DNA from: CAYYWV01 sp964531525 | Lineage (GTDB): Bacteria > Pseudomonadota > Alphaproteobacteria > JAAXGF01 | NCBI GenBank assembly: GCA_964531525.1 | Contig: CAZHDF010000015.1 | Span: 1 to 35,147 of the forward strand | Direction: 5' to 3' | Length of the DNA stretch: 35,147 bases | Part shown: piece after piece, positions 1-7,580 of the stretch | Layout of the letters: every line of letters begins with the position of its first letter | Numbering within the stretch: the first letter of the stretch is position 1 | The notes under the pieces: generated by a model | The model's input: only the letters and a program-made list of their open reading frames with translations | Told to the model about the DNA's origin: nothing | Database searches by the model: none | Translations under genes and position numbers: made by a program

Positions 1-1769
1 GCGCCTCGGCGGCGCTGACGATTTCGGGGATTCCCTTCCTCGGGCCGATCGGCGGCGCGCGGGTGGGCCGGGTCGACGGCGAGTACGTGCTCAACCCGAC
101 CCGCGCGCAGCTCGACGAGAGCACGCTCGACCTGGTCATGGCGGGCACCGGCGACGGCGTGCTGATGGTCGAATCGGAGGCCAAGGAGCTGTCCGAGAGC
201 GATATGCTGGGCGCGGTGATGTTCGGTCATCGCGAGATGCGACCGGTGCTCGACATGATCATCGACCTTGCCGAGGAATGCGCCAAGGAGCCCTGGGATA
301 TCGCCGCCGAGGACCCCGAGAAGGAGGCCCTGCGGGCGCGGCTGGCCGAGATCGCCGAGGCCGACCTGCGCGCGGCCTACGCCGAGCGCGTGAAGCAGAC
401 GCGCCAGACCCGTCTCGCCGAGATCAAGGCGGCGGCGATCGAGACCCTCGAGGCCGAGGGGCTCGACACGACCTCCGCCAGCGGGTTGCTCAAGTCGATC
501 GAGAAGGAAATCGTTCGCGGCAGCATCCTCGAGACCGGCGAGCGCATCGACGGCCGCGACACCAAGACCGTGCGGCCGATCGTCGCCGAGGTCGGCGTGT
601 TGCCGCGCACCCACGGCAGCGCCCTGTTCACCCGGGGCGAGACCCAGGCTTTGGTAACCGCGACGCTGGGCACCGGCGAGGACGAGCAGATCATGGACGT
701 GCTCGAGGGCGAGTACCGCGAGAATTTCCTGCTGCACTACAATTTTCCGCCCTATTCGGTGGGCGAGGCGTCGTTCCTGCGCTCGCCGGGGCGGCGCGAG
801 ATCGGCCACGGCAAGCTCGCCTGGCGGGCGATCCACCCGCTGTTGCCGGGCAAGGATGCGTTTCCCTACACGATCCGCGTGGTCTCCGAGATCACCGAAT
901 CGAACGGCTCGTCGTCGATGGCGACGGTCTGCGGTTCGTCGCTCGCGCTGATGGACGCGGGCGTTCCCCTGCCGCGCCCGGTCGCCGGCATCGCCATGGG
1001 CCTGATCAAGGAAGGCGACCGCTACGCGGTGCTCTCCGATATTCTCGGCGACGAGGATCATCTCGGCGACATGGATTTCAAGGTGGCGGGGTCCGCCAAC
1101 GGCATCACTTCGCTGCAGATGGACATCAAGATCACCTCGATCACCGAGGAGATCATGCGCATCGCGCTCGATCAGGCGCGCGACGGGCGGCTGCACATCC
1201 TCGCCGAAATGGCCAAGGCGCTTACCGGCTCGCGCGAGGGCGTGAGCGATCACGCTCCCAGGATCTCGACCATCCAGATCCCGCGCGACAAGATCGGCGA
1301 GGTGATCGGCCCGGGCGGCAAGGTGATCCGCGAGATCTGCGAGACCACCGGCACCAAGATCGACATCGAGGACGATGGCACCGTGCGCGTCGCGGCGACC
1401 GACGCCGACATGGCGCAGGCGGCGATCGACCGCATCCGGGGCATCGTCGCCGAGCCCGAGGTCGGCGTGATCTACACCGGCAAGGTGGTCAAGATCGTCG
1501 ATTTCGGCGCCTTCGTGAACTTCATCGGCAATCGCGACGGGTTGGTGCATATCAGCGAGTTGGCGCCCGAGCGGGTCGAGAACGTTTCCGACGTGATCAG
1601 CGAGGGCGACACGGTCAAGGTCAAGGTGCTCGCCATCGACGATCGCGGCAAGGTGCGGCTCAGCATGCGCGCGGTTGATCAGGAGACCGGCGAGGACCTC
1701 GGTCTCGAGATCACGCCGCGCCCGTCGCGTCCGCCGCGCGGCGGACGGCCGCGCGGCCGCCGCGACTAG
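1..1769 (+). CDS. pnp: Polynucleotide phosphorylase, 5'-truncated by the window edge
   Basis: 3'-to-5' phosphorolytic exoribonuclease and degradosome-type enzyme that degrades RNA to nucleoside diphosphates. The frame is already open at base 3 and reads ASAALTISGIPFLGPIGG before the first Met codon, which is typical mid-protein PNPase sequence, so the true start lies outside the window. In order the visible part shows the end of the first RNase PH-like domain, the all-alpha linker, the second (catalytic) RNase PH domain with the FFRGETQ-like segment (here LFTRGETQALVT) and GSSSMATVCG, then a KH domain (IGPGGKVIREI) and an S1 domain (GKVVKIVDFGAFV), ending in an Arg/Gly-rich tail. No key segment is missing from the visible part. 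The next gene starts 48 bases downstream on the same strand. Identification is very secure. Confidence 0.97.
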   Translation, partial: ASAALTISGIPFLGPIGGARVGRVDGEYVLNPTRAQLDESTLDLVMAGTGDGVLMVESEAKELSESDMLGAVMFGHREMRPVLDMIIDLAEECAKEPWDIAAEDPEKEALRARLAEIAEADLRAAYAERVKQTRQTRLAEIKAAAIETLEAEGLDTTSASGLLKSIEKEIVRGSILETGERIDGRDTKTVRPIVAEVGVLPRTHGSALFTRGETQALVTATLGTGEDEQIMDVLEGEYRENFLLHYNFPPYSVGEASFLRSPGRREIGHGKLAWRAIHPLLPGKDAFPYTIRVVSEITESNGSSSMATVCGSSLALMDAGVPLPRPVAGIAMGLIKEGDRYAVLSDILGDEDHLGDMDFKVAGSANGITSLQMDIKITSITEEIMRIALDQARDGRLHILAEMAKALTGSREGVSDHAPRISTIQIPRDKIGEVIGPGGKVIREICETTGTKIDIEDDGTVRVAATDADMAQAAIDRIRGIVAEPEVGVIYTGKVVKIVDFGAFVNFIGNRDGLVHISELAPERVENVSDVISEGDTVKVKVLAIDDRGKVRLSMRAVDQETGEDLGLEITPRPSRPPRGGRPRGRRD

Positions 1770-1786
1770 GCCCCGGCGGCGGGGCC
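1769..1786 (+). terminator. GC hairpin after pnp (weak terminator candidate)
   Basis: GGCCCCG (1769-1775) and CGGGGCC (1780-1786) form a 7-bp stem with a GCGG loop that begins on the last base of the pnp stop codon. No T-run follows, so it may only stabilise the mRNA 3' end or be incidental in GC-rich sequence. Confidence 0.25.
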
Positions 1787-1817
1787 CGGAGCCGGCGGAG
1801 CGCGCGGGAGCGGCGCG

Positions 1818-2552
1818 GTGTCGCTTAACCTGCCCGACGTCATCGGCCATCGCGGCGCGGCGGGCCATGCCCCCGAGAATACGCTCGCGGGCATCCGCCG
1901 CGCGCGCTCTCTCGGCGTCGGCTGGGTCGAGTTCGACACCAAGCTGACCGCCGACGGGCGCTGCATCCTGTTCCACGACGAGACCCTGGACCGCACCACC
2001 GACGGCGCGGGCCGGGTCGCGGCGTCGACCGCCGCCGAGATCGAGCGGCTCGACGCGGGGTCCTGGTTCGGCGCCGAGTTCGCGGGCGAGCGGGTGCCGG
2101 GGCTCGCCCAGGCGCTCGCGGTCGTGATCGAGCTCGGCCTCCGGCCCGATATCGAGATCAAGTCCTGCCCCGGGCGCGAGACCGAAACCGCGCGCGCGGT
2201 CATCGCCGAGGTCCGGGCGGCCTGGCCACCGGGCGCGCCGGCGCCGCTTATCACGAGCTTCAAGCCCGAATGCGTGGCGGTCGCCCGCGACGCCGCGCCC
2301 GACTGGCCGCGCGGAATTCTTTACTTCGATCTGCCGAGCGACTGGCGCGCCGAGACCGAGCGGCTCGATTGTCGGGTGCTGGGCTGTCTTCACAGCCGGC
2401 TGTCGCGCGGCAACGTCGCCGAGGCGGCGCGCCGGGGGCTCGCGACGCTGGCCTTCACGATCAACGACCCGGCCCAGGCCGCGGCGGTGCGAAACTGGGG
2501 GGTCGACACCATCGTCAGCGACTACCCCGACCGATTGCGGGCCGTCCCGTGA
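1818..2552 (+). CDS. Glycerophosphodiester phosphodiesterase
   Basis: Predicted to hydrolyse glycerophosphodiesters to glycerol-3-phosphate and an alcohol. The 244-aa product has the GDPD TIM-barrel signature: HRGAAGHAPENT near residue 11 (general acid/base His and metal site), VEFDTKLTADG (metal-binding Glu and Asp), LFHDETLDRTT (second catalytic His), and the later strand DIEIKS. The length is that of a compact cytoplasmic GDPD (UgpQ type), and no signal peptide is visible. The start is GTG, the most upstream in-frame start that still places the HRG motif close to the N terminus as in the family. It follows pnp with a short gap, so read-through from pnp is possible. The substrate is not determined by sequence. 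Confidence 0.9.
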   Translation: MSLNLPDVIGHRGAAGHAPENTLAGIRRARSLGVGWVEFDTKLTADGRCILFHDETLDRTTDGAGRVAASTAAEIERLDAGSWFGAEFAGERVPGLAQALAVVIELGLRPDIEIKSCPGRETETARAVIAEVRAAWPPGAPAPLITSFKPECVAVARDAAPDWPRGILYFDLPSDWRAETERLDCRVLGCLHSRLSRGNVAEAARRGLATLAFTINDPAQAAAVRNWGVDTIVSDYPDRLRAVP

Positions 2553-2593
2553 GGCAGCGCGAAAACCGCGCCCCGGCCGCGCGGGCGTGGGCG

Positions 2594-2621
2594 TTGGTCT
2601 TTTCGGATTGCGTCCTATATA
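2594..2621 (+). promoter_or_regulatory. Putative sigma70-type promoter for the nitronate monooxygenase gene
   Basis: TTGGTC (2594-2599) and TATATA (2616-2621) are separated by 16 bases, in the only clearly AT-richer patch of the 142-base gap before the next gene. The gene starts about 75 bases downstream. Pattern match only. Confidence 0.4.
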
Positions 2622-2694
2622 AGAAAACCGGACGGAAGCGGGCCGGCGCGCCGGCGGCGAGAACGGCCGTCGAACGGGTATTAGAGAGCGAGGC

Positions 2695-4092
2695 GTGAAG
2701 CCACTTCAACCATTGATCATCTCGGGGCGAGAGGTCTTGCCGCTCGTCGAGGGCGGCAAGGGTATCTCGGTCAGCAACGGCGAAAGCTCGGGTGCCTGGG
2801 CGGCGGTCGGCGCCGTTGGCAGCTTTTCGGGCGTCAATGCCGATTCGCGCGCGCCCGACGGCAGTATCATTCCCCAGGTCTACCATGGCCGCACCCGGCG
2901 CGAGCGCCACGAGGAGCTGGTGCGCTACGCCATCGACGGCGCGCTCACCCAGGCTCGCATCGCTCACGAGACGGCGAACGGCGAAGGCCGCATCCACATG
3001 AATATCCTGTGGGAAATGGGCGGCTCGGAGCGGATTCTCGAGGCGGTGCTCGAAAACGCCAAGGGCATCGTCCACGGCGTCACCTGCGGCGCCGGCATGC
3101 CGTATCGGATCGCCGAGATCTGCGCCCGATACAAGGTCTATTACTATCCGATCGTCTCGTCGGCGCGGGCCTTTCGCGCGCTTTGGAAGCGCGCCTACCA
3201 CCGCTTCTCGGAGTGGCTCGGCGGGGTGGTCTACGAGGACCCCTGGCTCGCCGGCGGCCATAACGGGCTGTCGAACTCGGAGGACCCCGAGCGGCCCGGC
3301 GCGCCGTATCCGCGGGTGCGCGATCTGCGCAGCATGATGGTCTCGTTCGGCCTTGCGCGAACGCCCATCTTCATGGCCGGCGGCGTGTGGTACCTGCGCG
3401 AATGGGAGGACTGGCTCGACAATCCCGAGATCGGGCCGATCGCCTTCCAGTTCGGCACCCGGCCGCTGCTGACCAAGGAAAGTCCGATCTCGGACGCCTG
3501 GAAGCGCCGCCTGCTCACGCTCGAGGAGGGCGACGTCTTCCTCAACCACTTCAGCCCCACCGGGTTCTACTCCTCGGCGGTCAACAACGCCTTCATCCAG
3601 GAACTGCGGGAGCGCAACGAGCGCCAGGTCGCCTACACCGCCGAGCCGATCGGCCAGCACGACGCCGAGTTCCCGGTCGGCGCGCGGCGGCGGCTGGTCT
3701 ATCTCACCGAGGGCGATCGCGCGCGCGCGCGCGAATGGCTGCGCCAGGGCTATACCGAGACGCTGCGCACCCCCGACGCGACGCTGATCTTCGTCACGCC
3801 CGAGCGCGCGCAGCAGATCCGGCTCGACCAGATCAACTGCATGGGCTGCCTCAGCCAGTGCCAGTTCAGCAACTGGGCCTGCAACGAGCAGGGCTCGACC
3901 GGCAAGAAGGCCGATCCGCGCAGCTATTGCATCCAGAAGACTCTTCAGGCGATCAGTCATGGCGACGACGTCGACCACCAGCTCATGTTCGCCGGGCACA
4001 ACGCCTTCCGCTTTCGCGACGACCCGTTCTACGCCAACGGGTTCATCCCAACCGTGGCCGAGCTGGTCGCGCGGCTCCAGACCGGGGATTAA
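2695..4092 (+). CDS. Nitronate monooxygenase / 2-nitropropane dioxygenase-like flavoprotein with cysteine-rich C-terminal region
   Basis: A 465-aa FMN-type TIM-barrel protein. The run GVTCGAGMPYRI followed by YYYPIVSSARAFRALWKRAY, and then EDPWLAGGHNGLSN, resembles the nitronate monooxygenase/FabK family, where the AGGHxG-like glycines contact flavin phosphate. A later FMAGGVW segment fits the next phosphate-binding strand. Family members oxidise alkyl nitronates or act as related flavin oxidoreductases; the substrate here cannot be told. Residues 382-412 hold C382-x2-C385-x3-C389-x5-C395 and a further Cys at 412, outside the barrel core, which I do not know as a standard part of the family. 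The GTG start is preceded by a GAGAGCGAGG purine run. The gene sits alone between its own promoter and a hairpin terminator, just upstream of irr. Confidence 0.75.
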   Translation: MKPLQPLIISGREVLPLVEGGKGISVSNGESSGAWAAVGAVGSFSGVNADSRAPDGSIIPQVYHGRTRRERHEELVRYAIDGALTQARIAHETANGEGRIHMNILWEMGGSERILEAVLENAKGIVHGVTCGAGMPYRIAEICARYKVYYYPIVSSARAFRALWKRAYHRFSEWLGGVVYEDPWLAGGHNGLSNSEDPERPGAPYPRVRDLRSMMVSFGLARTPIFMAGGVWYLREWEDWLDNPEIGPIAFQFGTRPLLTKESPISDAWKRRLLTLEEGDVFLNHFSPTGFYSSAVNNAFIQELRERNERQVAYTAEPIGQHDAEFPVGARRRLVYLTEGDRARAREWLRQGYTETLRTPDATLIFVTPERAQQIRLDQINCMGCLSQCQFSNWACNEQGSTGKKADPRSYCIQKTLQAISHGDDVDHQLMFAGHNAFRFRDDPFYANGFIPTVAELVARLQTGD

Positions 4093-4125
4093 CCATCGGA
4101 CAGGGGCGTCTCATTCGACGAAATC

Positions 4126-4152
4126 AAAAAAAGGCCGTATGCCACGGTCTTT
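4126..4152. terminator. Rho-independent-type hairpin between the nitronate monooxygenase gene and irr
   Basis: AAAGGCCGT (4130-4138) pairs with ACGGTCTTT (4144-4152) around a 5-base loop, with one G-U pair. The A-run starting at 4126 gives a T-run on the minus strand, and TTT closes the stem on the plus strand, so it could act in both directions. It ends the upstream unit just before the irr promoter. Confidence 0.55.
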
Positions 4153-4156
4153 ACAC

Positions 4157-4184
4157 TTGAAATTCGAACAAACGGAACTATCAT
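4157..4184 (+). promoter_or_regulatory. Putative promoter of irr
   Basis: TTGAAA (4157-4162) and TATCAT (4179-4184) are 16 bases apart. The -10-like element lies only 7 bases before the ATG at 4192 and no Shine-Dalgarno is visible, so if real the transcript would be nearly leaderless. No other in-frame start codon fits the protein N terminus. Confidence 0.35.
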
Positions 4185-4191
4185 AAAAGCC

Positions 4192-4617
4192 ATGAATGTT
4201 ACACGACGCCCTTATGCGGATGCCCTGGACAGGTTGCGCAAGGCCCAGCTTCGGCCGACGCGCCAGCGCTTGGCGCTCGCCAAGCTCCTGTTCTCGACCG
4301 GAGATCGCCACGTGACGGCGGAAGCGCTGCACAAGGAGGCGCTCGCCAACCGGGTGCGGGTTTCCCTCGCGACGGTCTACAACACGCTGCACCAGTTCAC
4401 CCAGGCGGGGCTGCTGCGCGAGGTGGTGGTCGACCCGACGCGGTCGTATTTCGACACCAATACCTCGCGCCATCACCATTTCTACTGGGAAGACGGGCAC
4501 GACCTCGCCGACATTCCCGACCGGGCGCTCGAAATCGACACCCTGCCGCCGGCGCCCGAGGGCACCGAGATCGCCGGCGTCGACGTCGTCGTCCGGCTGC
4601 GCCGCAAGCGCGACTAG
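4192..4617 (+). CDS. irr: Iron-responsive transcriptional regulator Irr (Fur family)
   Basis: Irr proteins are alphaproteobacterial Fur-family regulators that sense heme/iron status and bind iron-control-element palindromes. This 141-aa protein has the N-terminal winged helix (LRPTRQRLALAKLL, then VSLATVYNTLHQFTQAGLL as recognition region) and the dimerisation part with SRHHHFYWEDG, the His-rich stretch typical of Irr rather than the zinc-binding cysteines of Fur. There is no cysteine in the protein, so the structural Zn(Cys)4 site of Fur is absent. It lies upstream of a rubrerythrin operon whose promoter carries an Irr-box-like palindrome (4738-4752). Assignment to Irr rather than Fur, Mur or PerR rests on the HHH motif, the length and the context. 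Confidence 0.85.
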   Translation: MNVTRRPYADALDRLRKAQLRPTRQRLALAKLLFSTGDRHVTAEALHKEALANRVRVSLATVYNTLHQFTQAGLLREVVVDPTRSYFDTNTSRHHHFYWEDGHDLADIPDRALEIDTLPPAPEGTEIAGVDVVVRLRRKRD

Positions 4618-4737
4618 GCGCCCGCGTCCGCGCGAACGCAAGCGGCGCGCGGTGGCGGCGACCTCGCCGGCCCATTCCGACGAGCGCTCGCGGTGCGAGT
4701 GAAAATCCTTCGCGGCTGTCGAGCGCTTTCCCAATAA

Positions 4738-4752
4738 TTAGATTAATTCTAA
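4738..4752. promoter_or_regulatory. Putative Irr-binding box (ICE-like palindrome)
   Basis: TTAGA-N5-TCTAA, with perfect 5-bp arms, in an AT-rich island inside otherwise very GC-rich DNA. It resembles the iron control element bound by Irr (TTTAGAA/TTCTAAA-type arms). It ends 4 bases before a consensus -35 hexamer and lies just downstream of irr itself, upstream of rubrerythrin. Whether Irr represses or activates from here cannot be told; the centre would be near -47. Confidence 0.65.
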
Positions 4753-4756
4753 ACTG

Positions 4757-4785
4757 TTGACATCGGCCTTCGGCTGGGCGATATA
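4757..4785 (+). promoter_or_regulatory. Promoter of the rubrerythrin operon
   Basis: A perfect TTGACA -35 (4757-4762) is followed after 17 bases by GATATA (4780-4785), with alternative TATATA at 4782-4787. It is the best -35 hexamer in the window. The leader to the rubrerythrin ATG is about 80 bases. Confidence 0.65.
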
Positions 4786-4871
4786 TAGAAATGTACCCCG
4801 TGGCCGCCACGGCGATCCAATGCCGGGGGCGCGGGGGGAAGCATTCGTCAACCCCAGAGGAGGACTGGTCC

Positions 4872-5291
4872 ATGCCGTCACTTGCGGGCACCAAGACCGA
4901 GCAGAACCTGAAGGACGCCTTTTCGGGCGAATCGCAGGCCAATCGCCGTTATCTCTATTTCGCGCAGAAGGCCGACGTCGAGGGCTACAATGACGTCGCC
5001 GCGGTCTTCCGCTCGACCGCCGAGGGCGAGACCGGCCATGCCCACGGCCATCTCGAGTATCTCGCCGAGGTCGGCGACCCCGCCACCGGCAAGCCGATCG
5101 GCTCGACCGCCGACAATCTCCGCGCCGCCATCGCCGGCGAGACCCACGAGTACACCGACATGTACCCGGGCATGGCCAAGAGCGCGCGCGAGGAGGGCTT
5201 CGACGAGATCGCCGATTGGTTCGAGACTCTCGCCAAGGCCGAGCGCTCGCACGCCGGTCGCTTCCAGAAGGCGCTCGACACCCTCGAATAG
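4872..5291 (+). CDS. Rubrerythrin (diiron peroxidase, no rubredoxin domain)
   Basis: Ferritin-like four-helix diiron protein of 139 aa, expected to reduce hydrogen peroxide in the cytoplasm. Candidate iron ligands are placed as in rubrerythrins: E20 in GESQANRRY, E53-x2-H56, E90-x2-E93 and E124-x2-H127. The C-terminal rubredoxin domain of classical rubrerythrin is absent: there is no CxxC pair and the protein ends with helix 4. It must therefore receive electrons from a separate donor. The ATG at 4872 was chosen over an in-frame ATG at 4791 because AGAGGAGGA lies 8 bases before it, the N terminus MPSLAGTKTEQNL fits the family, and 4791 lies almost on the predicted -10. First gene of a unit with an Fe-S protein and a DUF3501 protein. 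Confidence 0.92.
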   Translation: MPSLAGTKTEQNLKDAFSGESQANRRYLYFAQKADVEGYNDVAAVFRSTAEGETGHAHGHLEYLAEVGDPATGKPIGSTADNLRAAIAGETHEYTDMYPGMAKSAREEGFDEIADWFETLAKAERSHAGRFQKALDTLE

Positions 5292-5304
5292 GCGCGTATA
5301 GCTT

Positions 5305-5341
5305 CGCGGCGGGGCCGGCCGCGGCCCCCGCCGCGCATTTT
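5305..5341 (+). terminator. GC-rich hairpin plus T-run between rubrerythrin and the Fe-S gene (attenuator-like)
   Basis: A 12-bp stem with one bulged base (5305-5316 against 5323-5335, loop GGCCGC) is followed by CATTTTCC. It has terminator form but sits inside an apparent operon, 60 bases before the next gene. Partial termination here would give more rubrerythrin than downstream product. Confidence 0.45.
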
Positions 5342-5394
5342 CCGCGACGTCCATTTTCCGTGACGCCCTTTTCCCCGCGAAGACGGAGGCGGCC

Positions 5395-6735
5395 GTGAAG
5401 GAAGGCAGCACCCAGGCGCCCGTGCGCCACCCGATTGCCTGGCGCGAGGCGGATTTCCACGATCCCGAGAAGCTCGACGCCGAGCTACGCCGCGTGTTCG
5501 ACATCTGCCACGGCTGCCGGCGCTGCTTCAATCTTTGCGACAGCTTCCCGCGCCTGTTCGACTTGATCGACGAGTCGGAGACCGGCGAGCTCGATTCGGT
5601 TTCGAGCGCCGATTTCAAGCCGGTGGTCGATGCCTGCACGCTTTGCGACATGTGCTTTATGACCAAATGTCCCTATGTGCCGCCCCATGAGTTCGACCTC
5701 GACTTCCCCCATCTCATGCTGCGCTACCGGGCGGTCGAGAAGCGCCGGGGCAAGATCGGCTTCGCCGCCCGTCAACTGAGCGAGACCGATCGCAACGGCC
5801 ACCTCGCGCGTCCCGTCGCGCCGCTCGCCAACTGGGCGACCGACCGGCGCAACCGCCCGGTCCGCCGCCTGCTCGAAGGGGTCGCCGGTATTCACCGCGA
5901 CGCGGCGCTGCCGCGCTATCACGGTCGCACCCTGGAAATGCGCGCCCGCGACGCCGCGCCCGCGCTCGACCGCGACGCCCCGGCCTTCGGGCGCAAGGCG
6001 GTGATCTACGCCACCTGCTTCGCCAACTACAACAACCCCGCCATCGGGCTCGCCGCGCGCGCCGTGTTGGCGCGGAACGGGGTCGAGACCGAGGTCGTCT
6101 ACCCGTCCTGCTGCGGCATGCCCCAGCTCGAGCACGGCGACATCGAAGCGGTCGCCGACAAGGCCGCGCGGGTCGCCGCCGCGCTCGGCGAATGGATCGA
6201 CAAGGGCTACGACGTGATCGCTCTGGTGCCGTCCTGCGCGCTCATGCTCAAGTTCGAATGGCCCCTGATCCTGCCCGAGAACCCGGCGGTCGAGCGGCTG
6301 TCCAAGGCGACCTTCGACGTCAGCGAATACATCGTCGACATCGCCCGCAAGGAGGGGCTCGCCACCCCGCCCCGCCCGGTCGAGGGCGGCGTCGCGCTCC
6401 ATATCGCCTGCCACGCCCGCGCCCAGAACATGGGTCAGAAGGCGCGCGACATGCTCAAGCTGATCCCCGAGACCGAGGTCACCGTGATCGAGCGCTGCTC
6501 GGGCCACGGCGGCTCCTGGGGGATCATGAAGGAGAACTTCGAGGTCGCGCTCAAGGTCGGCCGGCCGGTCGCGCGCCAGGCGGCCGAAAGCGGCAGGCGC
6601 CACGTCTGCTCGGAATGTCCGCTCGCGGGCGCGCATATCGTCCAGGGGATCGAGCGGCTCGACCCCGCCAAGGCCCCGGAGGCCGCCGACCACCCGATCG
6701 AGATTTTCGCGCGCGCCTGCGGCGTCGCCTATTGA
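5395..6735 (+). CDS. GlpC/HdrD-like Fe-S protein with two CCG domains
   Basis: A 446-aa soluble electron-transfer protein. The N-terminal ferredoxin-like part holds C38-x2-C41-x2-C44-x3-C48 and C81-x2-C84-x2-C87-x4-C92-P, enough for two [4Fe-4S] clusters. Two cysteine-rich CCG-type domains follow: one ends in VVYPSCCGMPQLEHGD, the second contains IACHARAQNMG and IERCSGHGGSWG. This architecture is that of GlpC of anaerobic glycerol-3-phosphate dehydrogenase and of HdrD/LutA-type proteins, but no glpA/glpB-like dehydrogenase is adjacent. The GTG start has GGAGG-like ACGGAGGC 5 bases before it. Placement between a rubrerythrin lacking rubredoxin and a DUF3501 gene suggests, as inference, that it feeds electrons to rubrerythrin or helps an Fe-S stress response. 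Confidence 0.85.
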   Translation: MKEGSTQAPVRHPIAWREADFHDPEKLDAELRRVFDICHGCRRCFNLCDSFPRLFDLIDESETGELDSVSSADFKPVVDACTLCDMCFMTKCPYVPPHEFDLDFPHLMLRYRAVEKRRGKIGFAARQLSETDRNGHLARPVAPLANWATDRRNRPVRRLLEGVAGIHRDAALPRYHGRTLEMRARDAAPALDRDAPAFGRKAVIYATCFANYNNPAIGLAARAVLARNGVETEVVYPSCCGMPQLEHGDIEAVADKAARVAAALGEWIDKGYDVIALVPSCALMLKFEWPLILPENPAVERLSKATFDVSEYIVDIARKEGLATPPRPVEGGVALHIACHARAQNMGQKARDMLKLIPETEVTVIERCSGHGGSWGIMKENFEVALKVGRPVARQAAESGRRHVCSECPLAGAHIVQGIERLDPAKAPEAADHPIEIFARACGVAY

Positions 6736-6775
6736 CGCCCGCATCGACGACCCGGCCCGCGCAAGGAGAGACGCC

Positions 6776-7366
6776 ATGACGCCCAAGCACGAGATTACCC
6801 ACGACGACATCATGCCGATCGAGGACTACGCCAAGATCAGGCGCGACCACCGCCGCGCGCTCAGCGCGCGCAAGCGCGACCGCAGGCTCGCCATCGGCCC
6901 CGACGCGACGATCTATTTCGAGAACTACGACACCATGTGGAGTCAGATCCACGAGATGCTCTACATCGAGGGCGGCGGCGAGGCGCAGCTCGAGGACGAG
7001 TTGCGCGCCTACAACCCGCTGGTGCCCAAGGGAAGCGAGTTGGTCGCCACCCTGATGATCGAGATCGACGATCCCGCGCGCCGCGACCGCCTGCTCGCGC
7101 GCCTCGGCGGGGTCGAAAGGACGGTCTTCATCACGGTCGAGGGCGAAACCGTCGCCGCCGTGCCCGAAGACGACGTCGAGCGCACCGACGACGACGGGCG
7201 CGCCTCGTCGGTCCATTTCCTGCACTTCCCCTTCACCCGCGCCCGGATCGAGGCGTTTCGTCGTCCCGGCGCGCGGGTCACGGTGGGCATCGGCCACCCC
7301 GAATACGGCCATATCGCGGTCATGCCCGAAGCCGTGCGCGCGGCCTTGGCCGAGGATTTCGACTAG
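6776..7366 (+). CDS. DUF3501 family protein of unknown function
   Basis: A 196-aa soluble protein that I recognise as DUF3501 from its N-terminal ITHDDIMPIEDYAKIRRDHR, then FENYDTMWSQIHEMLYIEGG, and a C-terminal GHPEYGHIAVMPEAVRAAL. It contains no cysteine, no membrane segment and no known catalytic motif. Acidic and His residues are frequent (for example HFLHFPF and GIGHPEYGH), but a metal site is only a guess. AAGGAGAG stands just upstream of the ATG, and the gap to the Fe-S gene is 40 bases, so it is very likely the third gene of the rubrerythrin operon. My recollection is that DUF3501 often travels with rubrerythrin and this Fe-S protein, which suggests a shared role in peroxide or iron stress. 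The molecular role is unknown. Confidence 0.85.
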   Translation: MTPKHEITHDDIMPIEDYAKIRRDHRRALSARKRDRRLAIGPDATIYFENYDTMWSQIHEMLYIEGGGEAQLEDELRAYNPLVPKGSELVATLMIEIDDPARRDRLLARLGGVERTVFITVEGETVAAVPEDDVERTDDDGRASSVHFLHFPFTRARIEAFRRPGARVTVGIGHPEYGHIAVMPEAVRAALAEDFD

Positions 7367-7538
7367 AGCGGGATGATTTTAGGTCGGCGCGTAATTTCCT
7401 TGAATTGAATCGGCACATCTCGCGTTCCCGCTTCGCACCCCCACCCCCACCCGACCCTCCCCCATCGAGGGGGAGGGTCGGGTGGGGGTGAGGGCCGAGG
7501 ACTTAAGCGCGCCGATTCATTTCGAGTGAATCGCCCTC
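7363..7538. repeat. Composite palindromic REP-like element, copy 1
   Basis: Begins CTAGAGCGGGATGATT, overlapping the stop codon of the DUF3501 gene, and ends with a roughly inverted GATTCATTTCGAGTGAATC/GCCCTC half. In its middle is a perfect 22-bp inverted repeat (7442-7463 against 7469-7490) with a 5-base ATCGA loop, C-rich on the left arm and G-rich on the right. It resembles copy 2 at 8219-8348 in layout: outer CTAG(A/G)GC ends, inner TCGGCGC, central long hairpin. It could also stop transcription of the operon before the convergent SH3 gene. Confidence 0.7.
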
Positions 7539-7580
7539 CAGCGGGGTTCTCTACCGCCGGGCCTTCGGCGCGCCCCGGGC

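Noticed and set aside
4791..4871. Upstream ATG of rubrerythrin at 4791
   Set aside because: It lies almost on the predicted -10 element and lacks a ribosome site; the ATG at 4872 has a strong Shine-Dalgarno and matches the family N terminus.
7442..7490. Central hairpin of REP copy 1 as a CRISPR repeat or simple terminator
   Set aside because: A single long inverted repeat without spacers or T-run, part of a larger element with similar outer ends elsewhere.
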